A DNA stretch of 35,340 nucleotides from Spirochaetaceae bacterium. Its GTDB lineage: Bacteria > Spirochaetota > Spirochaetia > Treponematales > Treponemataceae. This document shows, one piece after another, positions 1-7,624 of the stretch. The notes under the pieces are model-generated. The model had not been told where the DNA came from and searched no databases. It worked only from the letters and a program-made list of their open reading frames with translations. Each line of letters begins with the position of its first letter. Positions within the stretch are counted from its first letter, which is position 1. The DNA lies in the NCBI GenBank assembly GCA_017622135.1, contig JAGARR010000045.1, positions 1 to 35,340 on the forward strand. Direction: 5' to 3'. Both the position numbers and the translations under genes were made by a program.

Positions 1-2
1 CC

Positions 3-158
3 CCGGATACCGCCGCCCTCACCGCCTCTGGTGCCGACTACCAGCTGGTGAACCCGGCCACCGGAGAACTGATGGACTGGGTATGCCACGGCCACCCCTG
101 CCTCATCTACACACACCTGCCCTTGTCGCAGGGAATGCTGGCGCGGTGCAGGGTATAG
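3..158 (+). CDS. C-terminal end of an unidentified protein (partial)
   Basis: An open frame runs in from the left edge and ends at TAG 156-158, giving 51 residues. It ends in a segment with two close His-Cys pairs (CHGHPC). Codon choice is GC-rich like the neighbouring core genes, so it is probably the true 3' end of a gene cut by the window edge. I do not recognise the family. Its stop codon lies in the loop of one hairpin and a second strong hairpin follows, which fits the end of a transcription unit converging on relA. Confidence 0.5.
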   Translation, partial: PDTAALTASGADYQLVNPATGELMDWVCHGHPCLIYTHLPLSQGMLARCRV

Positions 159-167
159 TCCCTGCAC
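146..167 (+). terminator. Hairpin spanning the stop codon of the left-edge gene
   Basis: GTGCAGGG (146-153) pairs perfectly with CCCTGCAC (160-167) across a 6-nt loop that contains the TAG stop. There is no U-tract. It could be part of a transcription end signal together with the next hairpin, or an RNA 3' stabilising structure. Confidence 0.4.
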
Positions 168-169
168 TA

Positions 170-213
170 TGAGCGGTACTGATTGAAACACAAACTCCAA
201 TCAGTACCGCTCA
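170..213. terminator. 16-bp perfect hairpin between convergent genes
   Basis: Bases 170-185 and 198-213 are perfect reverse complements around a 12-nt loop. The hairpin sits between the forward partial gene ending at 158 and the reverse relA/spoT gene ending at 226. Its position and symmetry suggest a bidirectional terminator, although neither side has a clear run of T. Confidence 0.6.
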
Positions 214-225
214 CTCCTCCCTGTC

Positions 226-2055
226 TCACTCCACCCTGTCCCACTCCACCTCCAGCGTCCGCTCCTGACGGTTGGGAATCAGGCTAAAGACGTGGCAATC
301 CTCCCGGTGAATGATGATTCCCCGGCCGCAGGACACGTAGCCCACAATCGCATCTCCAAACTGAGGCTCGCAGCAGCGGGCACGTGACACAAGGAAGTTG
401 GTGGTGTTTCCAATCCGAATCTTTCCACTGCCACTGGCAATATCCAGCGGTGGCGTTCCGCTGGGCTTCCCCGATCCCTTCTTGTGGGCACGATGAACAG
501 CCGCTGCCTCGCCAGTGGAGTCCGAATCCAGCCTTGATCCCTGCTCTGACGGCGACTTGGCAAAGGGATTGTCAAAGGTGGGGTCGTTCTGGGTGAGCCA
601 GCTACGAATCTTGCTGCGAGCCTTAGCTGTTCGCACCAATTGCAACTGGTTTTGGGTGGGATGGGCCTTGGGAGAGGTTATGATGTCCACAATCTGGGTA
701 TTCTTCAGCGGCCGAGACAGGGGAATGATGTGACCGTCAGCCTTGGCTCCCACAATCTTCTCTCCCACTGCCGAGTGGATCTGGTAGGCAAAGTCCACCG
801 CCGTAGAGCCAGCCGGCAGCTCCACCACATCGCCCTTTGGGGTAAACACAAAGATGGAGTCCCCCAGCAGTTCCTCTCGAATCTCGCTGAACAGAACCTC
901 ATCCGCCAGCTGCTCCGGCTGCAATTGCTTCAACTGATTGATGATGGACAAATTCTCCAGGCCCACCCTGTCGGAACCGCCCAATTTCTGCTTGTACAGC
1001 AGGTGGCTTGCCACACCATATTCAGCCACAGAATGCATCTCGGTCGTCCGAATCTGTATTTCCAAAGGGCGTCCCTCGCACATCACTGTCGTGTGGAGAC
1101 TCTGGTAACCGTTAGCTTTGGGCATGGCAATATAGTCCTTGAACCGTCCATCCAAGGGCTTCCACAAGCCGTGGACAAGTCCCACCAACACATAGCAATC
1201 TCCACTGTTTTCACAGAGCACCCGCAGGGCCAGCAGGTCAAAAAGCTCCTCCACACCCTTGTTCCGCTTGCGCATCTTCTGATAAATCGAATAAAAATGC
1301 TTTGCCCGGCTGGAAATGCTCACCTCAATTCCTGCACGGCTGGCAGCCTTGTAAATTTCCTGCTGGGCCTTGGCCAGATAATCAGAGCGCTCCTGCTTCT
1401 TGGCCGCCACCACCTTCTTGATCTGGGCATACACATCGGGATTTGAGTATTTCAGGCTCAAATCTTCCAGCTCAGACTTCACCGAAGACATCCCCAAGCG
1501 ATTTGCCAGAGGTGCCCAAATATCAATTGCCTCCTGAGCCACCTGCTTCTGCACCTGCTTAGTATCTTTCGAAAGATTTCTGATGCGATCCAGCCGATCA
1601 GCCAACATCACCAGAATCACCCGGATATCCTCCACCATGGCAAAGAGCATCTTGCGGATGGAATCTGCCTGGTGCTGGGTCTTATTCTTGATTTGCAGAT
1701 TGGTGATGCGGGTTGTTCCATCAATAAGCCTGAGAATTACCGGCCCGAATTTCTCATTAATCTCTTCCGGACTCACCCTTTCAAATGACAGGACATTGTG
1801 CAAAAAACCGGCCATGACACATTGGTAATCGAGCTTCCGTTCTGCAAGGATGGCCGCCACTCGCATTCCATGAATGCAGTATGGCTGATTCTGGGAGTCT
1901 ACCCTCCCCTCAGCCACCTGACAAAGATAAGACCATGCAGAGGTGATTGCGGCAGCCTCTGTTCCTTGAAATTGGCTGTATTCATCCAGAAACAATTCCA
2001 GCAGCTCGTCCTGTGACTTTCCTACAGCCTCATCTACAAAGGATGTATAACTCAT
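226..2055 (-). CDS. relA: (p)ppGpp synthetase of the RelA/SpoT family with a degenerate HD domain
   Basis: This 609-residue cytoplasmic alarmone enzyme makes (p)ppGpp from ATP and GDP/GTP in the stringent response. The N-terminal HD region (about 40-165) keeps H62 and D153 of a Rel hydrolase. However, the central HD pair reads HN (86-87) and the following acidic pair is replaced by Ser-Phe, so hydrolysis is probably lost. The synthetase domain (about 235-355) looks intact: RAKHFYSIYQKM, D273, the RFKDYIAMPKANGYQSLHTT block and E332. A TGS domain (399-462), a Gly/Ser-rich linker and a CC motif (561-562) follow. The protein then stops, so the C-terminal ACT domain of roughly 740-residue Rel proteins is missing. 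The start ATG is 2 nt after the prmC stop, with AGGGGAG as ribosome site inside the prmC 3' end. It is the last gene of a prfA-prmC-relA operon. The symbol reflects family; it could equally be named rel. Confidence 0.9.
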   Translation of the reverse strand: MSYTSFVDEAVGKSQDELLELFLDEYSQFQGTEAAAITSAWSYLCQVAEGRVDSQNQPYCIHGMRVAAILAERKLDYQCVMAGFLHNVLSFERVSPEEINEKFGPVILRLIDGTTRITNLQIKNKTQHQADSIRKMLFAMVEDIRVILVMLADRLDRIRNLSKDTKQVQKQVAQEAIDIWAPLANRLGMSSVKSELEDLSLKYSNPDVYAQIKKVVAAKKQERSDYLAKAQQEIYKAASRAGIEVSISSRAKHFYSIYQKMRKRNKGVEELFDLLALRVLCENSGDCYVLVGLVHGLWKPLDGRFKDYIAMPKANGYQSLHTTVMCEGRPLEIQIRTTEMHSVAEYGVASHLLYKQKLGGSDRVGLENLSIINQLKQLQPEQLADEVLFSEIREELLGDSIFVFTPKGDVVELPAGSTAVDFAYQIHSAVGEKIVGAKADGHIIPLSRPLKNTQIVDIITSPKAHPTQNQLQLVRTAKARSKIRSWLTQNDPTFDNPFAKSPSEQGSRLDSDSTGEAAAVHRAHKKGSGKPSGTPPLDIASGSGKIRIGNTTNFLVSRARCCEPQFGDAIVGYVSCGRGIIIHREDCHVFSLIPNRQERTLEVEWDRVE

Positions 2056-2057
2056 GG

Positions 2058-3026
2058 CTATTTTCTCCCCTCAACTACCCTGGGCTGGCCTGACAAATCA
2101 CAATGGATTGCTACATCCTTAAAACCATGCTCCAGCATAATTTCTGCCCCACGAGCCGCATTGTACTCCCCCGTCTCCATGAGAAACCAGCCACCCTCCT
2201 TCAAGGCCTCAAAGCCTTGTGGAACAAGCCGGGCGATGACACCAGTTCCATCTGTGCTTCCATCACAATCGCCGTCAAGAGCCAACAGCGGCTCCGCTCG
2301 TCCATCTTTCAGCAACTCACGTGCCATCCCAGAGGGAATATAAGGCGGATTGGACACCACAACATCAAGTTTCGGCAAATCGATTTCGGAAAGCAAATCT
2401 CCCTGCAGAAGCTGAATGCGACAATCATGGATTTCACAATTTTTCCCAGCCACCTTGAGAGCCTCAGGAGAAATGTCTGTGGCAAAAAAATCCATTTCAA
2501 AATTGATTCCTGCCAGTTCCTTCCACAGGGATACGGCAATACAGCCACTACCGGTGCAGACATCCACAACAGTCAACTTGTTTCTCCCTGCAAAATGGGA
2601 AGAAACAAGTTGAATCGTCCGCTCCACCAGAATCTCTGTGTCGGGCTTTGGAATCAGAACAGACTCATTAACAAAAAAATCCCTGCCATAAAATTCCTTC
2701 TTACCGATGATATACGCCACGGGGAGTCCGGTACAACGCCTTTCTATCGCAGACAGGAATTTCTCAATCTGGTACGCCTCCATCGCTTCATCGGAATGGG
2801 ACAAGATAAAGGAACGACTGCATCCCAACACATCCGCCAGGATACAGTCGCAATCAAGAGAAGGCGTTTGAATCAGAGGAAGCAAAGAAGCACCCCCAAT
2901 TGACGGAGCAACGGTTATATTTGCTCGAATCTCAACGTCACCGACAAAGGATTGTCTGGCATCCACCTTACCGGAAGCTGCCTTCAAACGAGTGATAGCA
3001 ATCCTTCGTAGCTCTCCAATGGTAAT
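2058..3026 (-). CDS. prmC: Peptide chain release factor N5-glutamine methyltransferase, probable ATT start
   Basis: It methylates the Gln of the GGQ motif in release factors using SAM. Visible features are the SAM-binding VDVCTGSGC loop (from about residue 154) and the catalytic NPPY (about 226-229). A 25-residue stretch not usual in the family lies in the N-terminal helical domain. The first standard start codon is TTG at 2987, but that would cut off the conserved PrmC N-terminus. Reading from ATT at 3026 gives ITIGELRRIAITRLK, which matches the usual xxIGELLxxAxxxL opening. AGGAGG overlapping the prfA stop lies 5 nt upstream of that ATT. No ATG, GTG or TTG is in frame between the prfA stop and 2987. 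I therefore call a non-canonical AUU start, giving 322 residues. ATC at 3029 is the less likely alternative. It lies directly downstream of its substrate gene prfA. Confidence 0.88.
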   Translation of the reverse strand: MTIGELRRIAITRLKAASGKVDARQSFVGDVEIRANITVAPSIGGASLLPLIQTPSLDCDCILADVLGCSRSFILSHSDEAMEAYQIEKFLSAIERRCTGLPVAYIIGKKEFYGRDFFVNESVLIPKPDTEILVERTIQLVSSHFAGRNKLTVVDVCTGSGCIAVSLWKELAGINFEMDFFATDISPEALKVAGKNCEIHDCRIQLLQGDLLSEIDLPKLDVVVSNPPYIPSGMARELLKDGRAEPLLALDGDCDGSTDGTGVIARLVPQGFEALKEGGWFLMETGEYNAARGAEIMLEHGFKDVAIHCDLSGQPRVVEGRK

Positions 3027-3035
3027 GATTCCCTC

Positions 3036-4115
3036 CTATTCAGCTACAGGAACAGCCCCTTTCAAGGCAGCTTCCTTTGCTGAAATGTTGAGGGCCTCCA
3101 CCATCTCCTCAATATTTCCCTGCATAAATTGATCCAATTTGTACAAGGTCAAGTTGATACGATGGTCTGTCACACGATTCTGGGGGAAATTGTAGGTTCT
3201 GATTCGCTCAGAACGATCACCAGATCCTACCATGCTCTTTCTGGCAGCCGACCTTTCCGCATGCTTCTTTGACTCCTCCAAATCGAAGAGCCGGGCACGC
3301 AGAACCCTCATCGCCTTCTCCTTGTTCCGCAGCTGACTCTTTTCATCCTGCTGGATAACAACCAATCCAGTAGGAATATGGGTCAAACGAACAGCTGAGT
3401 CTGTTGTATTAACACACTGACCGCCACATCCTCCGGCACGCATCACGTCAATGCGCAAATCCTCCTGTCGGATTTCAATTTCAGTTTCCTCAGCCTCTGG
3501 CAACACAGCCACAGTCACCGCACTGGTATGAATGCGTCCCTGAGCCTCAGTCTCCGGCACACGCTGCACCCGGTGCACACCTGCTTCCCAACGCAAGCTG
3601 CCATACACGAATTTCCCACTGATTGAAAGGGAGATTTCCTTATAGCCTCCAACCTCAGTTTCACTGGCATCCATAACCTCATATCTCCAGCCCTTTGTCT
3701 CTGCATACCGAGTATACATTCTGAACAAATCGGCGGCAAAGAGAGAGGCCTCATCACCACCAGTTCCACCACGAATCTCCATGATAATATTCTTTTCTTC
3801 CAATGGGTCAGGAGGAATCAACATCAATTTGAGTTTTGACTCCATCTCTGGCTGCTTCACCTCAAGCTCTTTAAGCTCCTCCTTAGCCATTTCCTTCATA
3901 TCTGGATCGTCTTCCTCAGCAATTATTTCCTGATTACCCTTTATATCCTGTAATAATTTTTTATATTCCTGATAAGCAGCCATCAAATCAGTCAAATATG
4001 AATGCTCCCGCATAACTTCTTTGTATTTTTTAGGATCCTTGACAAGATCTGGCTCCTGAACCATTTCCTCCACAACAACAAAACGCTGTGACAATTCTTC
4101 TAATCTCTTTAACAT
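3036..4115 (-). CDS. prfA: Peptide chain release factor 1
   Basis: This 359-residue RF1 terminates translation at UAA and UAG. The GGQ hydrolysis motif is at 231-233 ([15 protein letters not shown]) and the RF1-type tripeptide anticodon PxT appears as PET (187-189) in [14 protein letters not shown]. PxT separates it from RF2. Length is normal for the family. It is the first gene of the operon with prmC and relA. Upstream of its ATG there is no Shine-Dalgarno sequence. A TATGCT hexamer lies 6 nt before the ATG, with TTGTGC 17 bp further up, the same spacing as other leaderless candidates here. A better -10 (TATAAT) sits farther upstream at 4171-4176. Confidence 0.97.
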   Translation of the reverse strand: MLKRLEELSQRFVVVEEMVQEPDLVKDPKKYKEVMREHSYLTDLMAAYQEYKKLLQDIKGNQEIIAEEDDPDMKEMAKEELKELEVKQPEMESKLKLMLIPPDPLEEKNIIMEIRGGTGGDEASLFAADLFRMYTRYAETKGWRYEVMDASETEVGGYKEISLSISGKFVYGSLRWEAGVHRVQRVPETEAQGRIHTSAVTVAVLPEAEETEIEIRQEDLRIDVMRAGGCGGQCVNTTDSAVRLTHIPTGLVVIQQDEKSQLRNKEKAMRVLRARLFDLEESKKHAERSAARKSMVGSGDRSERIRTYNFPQNRVTDHRINLTLYKLDQFMQGNIEEMVEALNISAKEAALKGAVPVAE

Positions 4116-4121
4116 GACTCT

Positions 4122-4176
4122 AGCATATCAGAATAAGGGAGAAAGCACAACAACGATTTAATTGCAACATATTATA
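4122..4176 (-). promoter_or_regulatory. Candidate promoters of prfA-prmC-relA
   Basis: Two alternatives are visible on the minus strand. One is TTGTGC (4145-4150), 17 bp, TATGCT (4122-4127), 6 nt, ATG, which would give a leaderless mRNA. The other is a perfect TATAAT (4171-4176) with no good -35, which would leave a roughly 50-nt leader without a ribosome site. I cannot choose between them from sequence. Confidence 0.35.
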
Positions 4177-4242
4177 ACAAAGTAAGTTGAAAACACTATG
4201 GAAGGAATTTGCCCTTTCCGACTATTGCCAGTCCGTCCCCCC

Positions 4243-4270
4243 TTGAACAGAAGCTAAAAGCTGGTAAAAT
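4243..4270 (+). promoter_or_regulatory. Sigma70-type promoter of the radical SAM gene
   Basis: TTGAAC (4243-4248) and TAAAAT (4265-4270) are separated by 16 bp, about 55 nt before the ATG at 4326. They lie in the divergent gap with prfA. Confidence 0.5.
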
Positions 4271-4325
4271 CAAGGGTATCAGGAGAAACCATTTCTTCTG
4301 CCATCAAATTGCACGAGGAGAAATC

Positions 4326-5195
4326 ATGGAATACGAGGGAATTGTCTACCGTCCGCCCAGCGAGGCTCAGAGCCTCATCATTCAGGCCACCATCGGGTGC
4401 GCCCATAACACCTGCCTGTTCTGTGCCATGTACCGGGGAAAGCAGTTCCGGGTGCGGGCCCTGGAAGACATCAAGGCGGACATTGACGAGGGAGCCAGGC
4501 TCTACGGCAAGTACGTCACCAAGGTCTTTCTGGCGGACGGCGATGCCCTGGCCATGGACACCGATCAAATGGTGGAAATCCTTTCCTTCATTCGCCAAAG
4601 GCTGCCCCATGTCAGCCAAATTTCCTCCTACGCCACCACCCAGGACCTGCTGGCCAAGTCTCCCGCAGAGCTTCAGACCATCAGGGGGGCGGGGCTGGAG
4701 CTGCTGTACATCGGTGCGGAGTCCGGGGACGACCAGGTGCTGCACGCCATGGCAAAGGGAGTCACCGCCCAGCAGCTGGCAGAGGCGGGAGTCAAGGCGC
4801 ACCAGGCGGGCTTCCGCACCTCCGTCACCCTGATTTCAGGGCTGGGAAGCCGCCAGAGACTCAGGGAGCACGCCGTTGAGTCCGCCCGCCTCATCTCCCG
4901 GATGAAGCCCGATTTCCTTGGCTTTCTGACCCTGATGGTGGAGGAGCAGGCACCCCTGTTCAAGCTGGTGCAGCAGGGAAAATTCCAGCTGCTGGAGCCG
5001 GACGAGGTGATGGAGGAGATGGAGCTCTTTTTGCAGGAGGTTGACTCCGAGGGAACCGTGTTCCGGGCAAACCACGCCTCCAACTACGTGAACCTGCGGG
5101 GAACCCTGAACCAAGACAGGGAGCGGCTGCTGGACCAAATCCGCCATGCCAGGAGCAGCACCAGCTACAAGCCGGAGTATTTCCGGGGGCTGTAG
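4326..5195 (+). CDS. Radical SAM protein of unknown substrate
   Basis: This 289-residue cytoplasmic radical SAM enzyme has its cluster-binding cysteines at 25, 30 and 33 (GCAHNTCLFCAMY). The spacing is CX4CX2C rather than the common CX3CX2C. This spacing occurs in a group of stand-alone COG1032-like radical SAM proteins that also carry the RPPxEAxSLIxQ opening seen here. No B12-binding or SPASM domain is present. I chose ATG 4326 because GAGGAG (4315-4320) lies 5 nt upstream; a longer in-frame start at 4209 has no ribosome site and lies upstream of the promoter. It is transcribed alone, away from prfA, and converges on the PAP2-like gene 30 bp downstream. The reaction cannot be told from sequence. 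Confidence 0.85.
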   Translation: MEYEGIVYRPPSEAQSLIIQATIGCAHNTCLFCAMYRGKQFRVRALEDIKADIDEGARLYGKYVTKVFLADGDALAMDTDQMVEILSFIRQRLPHVSQISSYATTQDLLAKSPAELQTIRGAGLELLYIGAESGDDQVLHAMAKGVTAQQLAEAGVKAHQAGFRTSVTLISGLGSRQRLREHAVESARLISRMKPDFLGFLTLMVEEQAPLFKLVQQGKFQLLEPDEVMEEMELFLQEVDSEGTVFRANHASNYVNLRGTLNQDRERLLDQIRHARSSTSYKPEYFRGL

Positions 5196-5225
5196 GTGCG
5201 GGGTAACAGGAGAGAGAGCCCAGCG

Positions 5226-6155
5226 CTACTTCTCCACCTCTGGCTGAGTTGCTAGCCACCGCATCACAGGGATTGTCCAGTCCTCCTCGTTGCAGCCCTC
5301 CAGCACCAGTCGGTCGAACATATAGTGGATGTGATCTTGAATCTCCTGACGGTGCTGGGGAGCAATGTCTGAGGCGGTGGCAAAGAGACAATCGATGAAT
5401 TCGGTGGCCCGTTGGATGGTAAACTGTTCCTTCAGCAGGTGGGTCATCATGTAGAGGGCCGCCGGGATGCAGTTGACGCTGTGTTGCTTTACATAGAGTA
5501 TCGTCTCGCCAATTTCCACCGCCCCTTGCCACAATTCCTCGGCATACATAGCCTGTTCTTCTTGAGAAAGGTTTTCCTGACGAAAAACATCAGTAAAGAA
5601 GCAGTAGGTTAATACAATCACCGCTATATGGAGACTTGGAACACAGTGCAGGTGCGGATCTACCCGATGAATTGTCTTCATATTCTTGTTGTTTCCCGCC
5701 GGGGGACGAATGGTGGTGGACATTCTAAATCTGTAAACTCTGGAGGCTTCTGCATAGGCAGTACCAATCAGTGCTACAAAACCAGCTAAATAAGGCAGAG
5801 CCCTCTTCCGGCCTAAGCGTAAAATAATAAAATTTAACGGGCGAATCCAAAAATTGATGAAATCCAGGTAGGTGTCGCTCACCTCCGGTCTGTAGGGAAC
5901 AAAATCGTCTATGGAACTAGAAACCTGCACTATGGGAATCTTTTTCCAGCCCCATTTCACTCGAAACTGGATAAAAAAGAAATCCATAATTACTGTCCTC
6001 AGAAAGAAAACAAGAGGTTTGAAGGTGAGTCTATGAGTGGGAATGATAAGGTAGGGCCAGAAAATACCCATTTCCTTCAAGGTCTTTCCCTTCAGCTTAT
6101 TCTTACGAAAATTATCCCTTTGTTGACTTTTAGTAGAATCTCCCGTTCCCTTCAT
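5226..6155 (-). CDS. PAP2-like membrane protein with altered catalytic motif
   Basis: This 309-residue protein has several hydrophobic segments (about 30-62, 100-135 and 170-190). Motifs resemble the PAP2/phosphatidic acid phosphatase superfamily: TTIRPP (147-152), a PSGH-like PSLH (173-176) and KQHSVNC (223-229), in the order expected for motifs 1, 2 and 3. In active members the last motif is HX3D; here the Asp position is Cys229. It may act on a lipid phosphate or phosphosphingolipid head group in the membrane, or may have lost catalysis. The start ATG has only a weak GAAAG site and an AT-rich region with TATATT 6 nt before it. It diverges from the metallochaperone gene. Confidence 0.6.
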   Translation of the reverse strand: MKGTGDSTKSQQRDNFRKNKLKGKTLKEMGIFWPYLIIPTHRLTFKPLVFFLRTVIMDFFFIQFRVKWGWKKIPIVQVSSSIDDFVPYRPEVSDTYLDFINFWIRPLNFIILRLGRKRALPYLAGFVALIGTAYAEASRVYRFRMSTTIRPPAGNNKNMKTIHRVDPHLHCVPSLHIAVIVLTYCFFTDVFRQENLSQEEQAMYAEELWQGAVEIGETILYVKQHSVNCIPAALYMMTHLLKEQFTIQRATEFIDCLFATASDIAPQHRQEIQDHIHYMFDRLVLEGCNEEDWTIPVMRWLATQPEVEK

Positions 6156-6237
6156 CTTTCAAATATAATTAAATTTAATTTTAAATCCAAGATGCAATCC
6201 ACTTCACCAACAAAATATCAGCGGTTTTTCCTCCGTG

Positions 6238-6266
6238 TTGCCCACCTTCCATTTTTTTACTATTAT
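6238..6266 (+). promoter_or_regulatory. Promoter giving a predicted leaderless cobW-family mRNA
   Basis: TTGCCC (6238-6243), 17 bp, TATTAT (6261-6266), then 6 nt and the ATG at 6273. Transcription would start at or next to the A of the ATG. No Shine-Dalgarno sequence exists. Confidence 0.6.
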
Positions 6267-6272
6267 ATTCAC

Positions 6273-7619
6273 ATGAAAGACAAACTTATTCCCGTCACCC
6301 TGCTCACCGGCTATCTGGGAGCGGGCAAGACAACCCTGATGAACTACATCCTGAACAACCAGACTGGCTACAAGGTGGCTGTCATCGTCAACGACATTGG
6401 CGAGGTGAATATCGATGCCGCCCTCATCGAAAAGGGAGCCGGCATTGTGGAAGAGGACAAGGACAGCATCGTCCCCCTTCAGAACGGCTGCATCTGCTGC
6501 TCCCTGAAAACCGACTTGATGGAGCAAATCATCAGTCTCACCAAGCAAAACAAATTCGACTATATCCTGATTGAGGCCAGCGGTATCTGTGAGCCCCAGC
6601 CCATTGCCGAGACTATCGACGCCCTATCTGGCCCCCCCGAGGGCTATCAGGAAATGCTGGCTGCCGGGGAGGTGGAGGAATGGGATCTCCCGGTGGTGGC
6701 AAAGTTGGACACCATTGTGGCCGTCGTGGATGCAGCCCGGATGGTGAGCGAATTTGGTGGCGGCAACTCCTTGTTGAAGAAGGACTTGGAGGAGCATGAC
6801 ATTGAGGCTCTCCTGGTGCAGCAGATTGAGTTCTGCAACACGGTGCTCATCAACAAGACCGACCTGGTGACACCAGAGGAACTGGAGCAGGTTCGGCAGG
6901 TGGTGCGGGCCCTGCAGCCAAAGGCACGGCTCATCGAAACTAGCCGCTCCCAGGTGGACCTCTCCCTGATTCTGGGAACCAATTCCTTCAGCTTTGACAA
7001 CGTGTTCACTTCTGCCGGCTGGCTCAACGCCCTCACCCAGTTCGAGGAGGAACAAAAGCACCACCACGAGCACCACCATGACGAGGAGTGTGGCTGTGGT
7101 CACCACCACCATGACCACAACGAGGAGTGCGGCTGTGGCCACCATCACCACCATGACCATGGCGAGGAGTGCGACTGCGGTCACCACCATGACCATGACG
7201 AGAAATGCTGCTGTGGCCATGACCACCACCATAGCCATACCGAGGAATTTGGCATCAGTACCTTCGTCTACTTCCGGCGGCGGCCCTTTGACCGCATGAA
7301 GCTGGACGACTTTGCCCAGAACTGGCCCAAAACCATCATCCGCACCAAGGGCATCATGTGGCTCAGTGACGACAATGCCAGTGCCTTTGTGCTGGAGCAG
7401 GCAGGCCACCAGATTGACGCTGGCTACTCCGGCGACTGGATGGCCACTGGAACCAAGGCCCAGATCAAGGCCACCATGGAGGCGGATCCAGAGTTCAAGC
7501 GGAACTGGGACGAAAGGGTGGGTGACCGCATGATCAAGCTGGTGTTCATCGGCAAGGACATGAACAAAGACAAGATCATAGCCGACCTGGATGCCTGTCT
7601 GGTGGAGCCCCGGCTGTAA
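6273..7619 (+). CDS. COG0523 (CobW/ZNG1-type) GTPase metallochaperone with His/Cys-rich loop
   Basis: This 448-residue G3E-family GTPase is thought to deliver metal, usually zinc, to client enzymes. It shows Walker A GYLGAGKTT at the N-terminus, the metal-binding CxCC motif in NGCICCSL, the NKTD guanine-specificity motif and a C-terminal CobW_C domain (about 327-448). Between the two domains, residues 263-322 form an exceptional metal-binding insert: 26 His and 9 Cys in 60 residues, built from four degenerate repeats of an (D/N)EECxCGHHH(H)DH unit. Shorter His loops are common in the family, but the repeated CxCG element is unusual. ATG 6273 is chosen because the frame upstream is not conserved-looking and the promoter sits directly before it. 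The gene ends 5 bp from the convergent outer-membrane gene. No Zur-like operator was recognised. Confidence 0.92.
   Translation: MKDKLIPVTLLTGYLGAGKTTLMNYILNNQTGYKVAVIVNDIGEVNIDAALIEKGAGIVEEDKDSIVPLQNGCICCSLKTDLMEQIISLTKQNKFDYILIEASGICEPQPIAETIDALSGPPEGYQEMLAAGEVEEWDLPVVAKLDTIVAVVDAARMVSEFGGGNSLLKKDLEEHDIEALLVQQIEFCNTVLINKTDLVTPEELEQVRQVVRALQPKARLIETSRSQVDLSLILGTNSFSFDNVFTSAGWLNALTQFEEEQKHHHEHHHDEECGCGHHHHDHNEECGCGHHHHHDHGEECDCGHHHDHDEKCCCGHDHHHSHTEEFGISTFVYFRRRPFDRMKLDDFAQNWPKTIIRTKGIMWLSDDNASAFVLEQAGHQIDAGYSGDWMATGTKAQIKATMEADPEFKRNWDERVGDRMIKLVFIGKDMNKDKIIADLDACLVEPRL
7059..7238 (+). repeat. In-gene tandem repeat encoding the His/Cys loop
   Basis: Four degenerate tandem units of about 36-45 bp lie inside the metallochaperone gene. 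Each starts with GAG-GAG (or GAG-AAA) followed by Cys-x-Cys-Gly and a run of CAC/CAT codons. Such repeats can expand or contract by slippage, so loop length may vary among strains. Confidence 0.8.
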
Positions 7620-7624
7620 AGAGC

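Noticed and set aside
640..1446. 268-codon plus-strand frame across relA/spoT
   Set aside because: It lies wholly antisense to a strongly conserved gene, has no ribosome site and its product has no domain-like features.
6624..7409. 261-codon minus-strand frame across the metallochaperone gene, with long Val/Ala/Met runs
   Set aside because: The runs are simply the antisense of His and Cys codons in the tandem repeat; no start signals.
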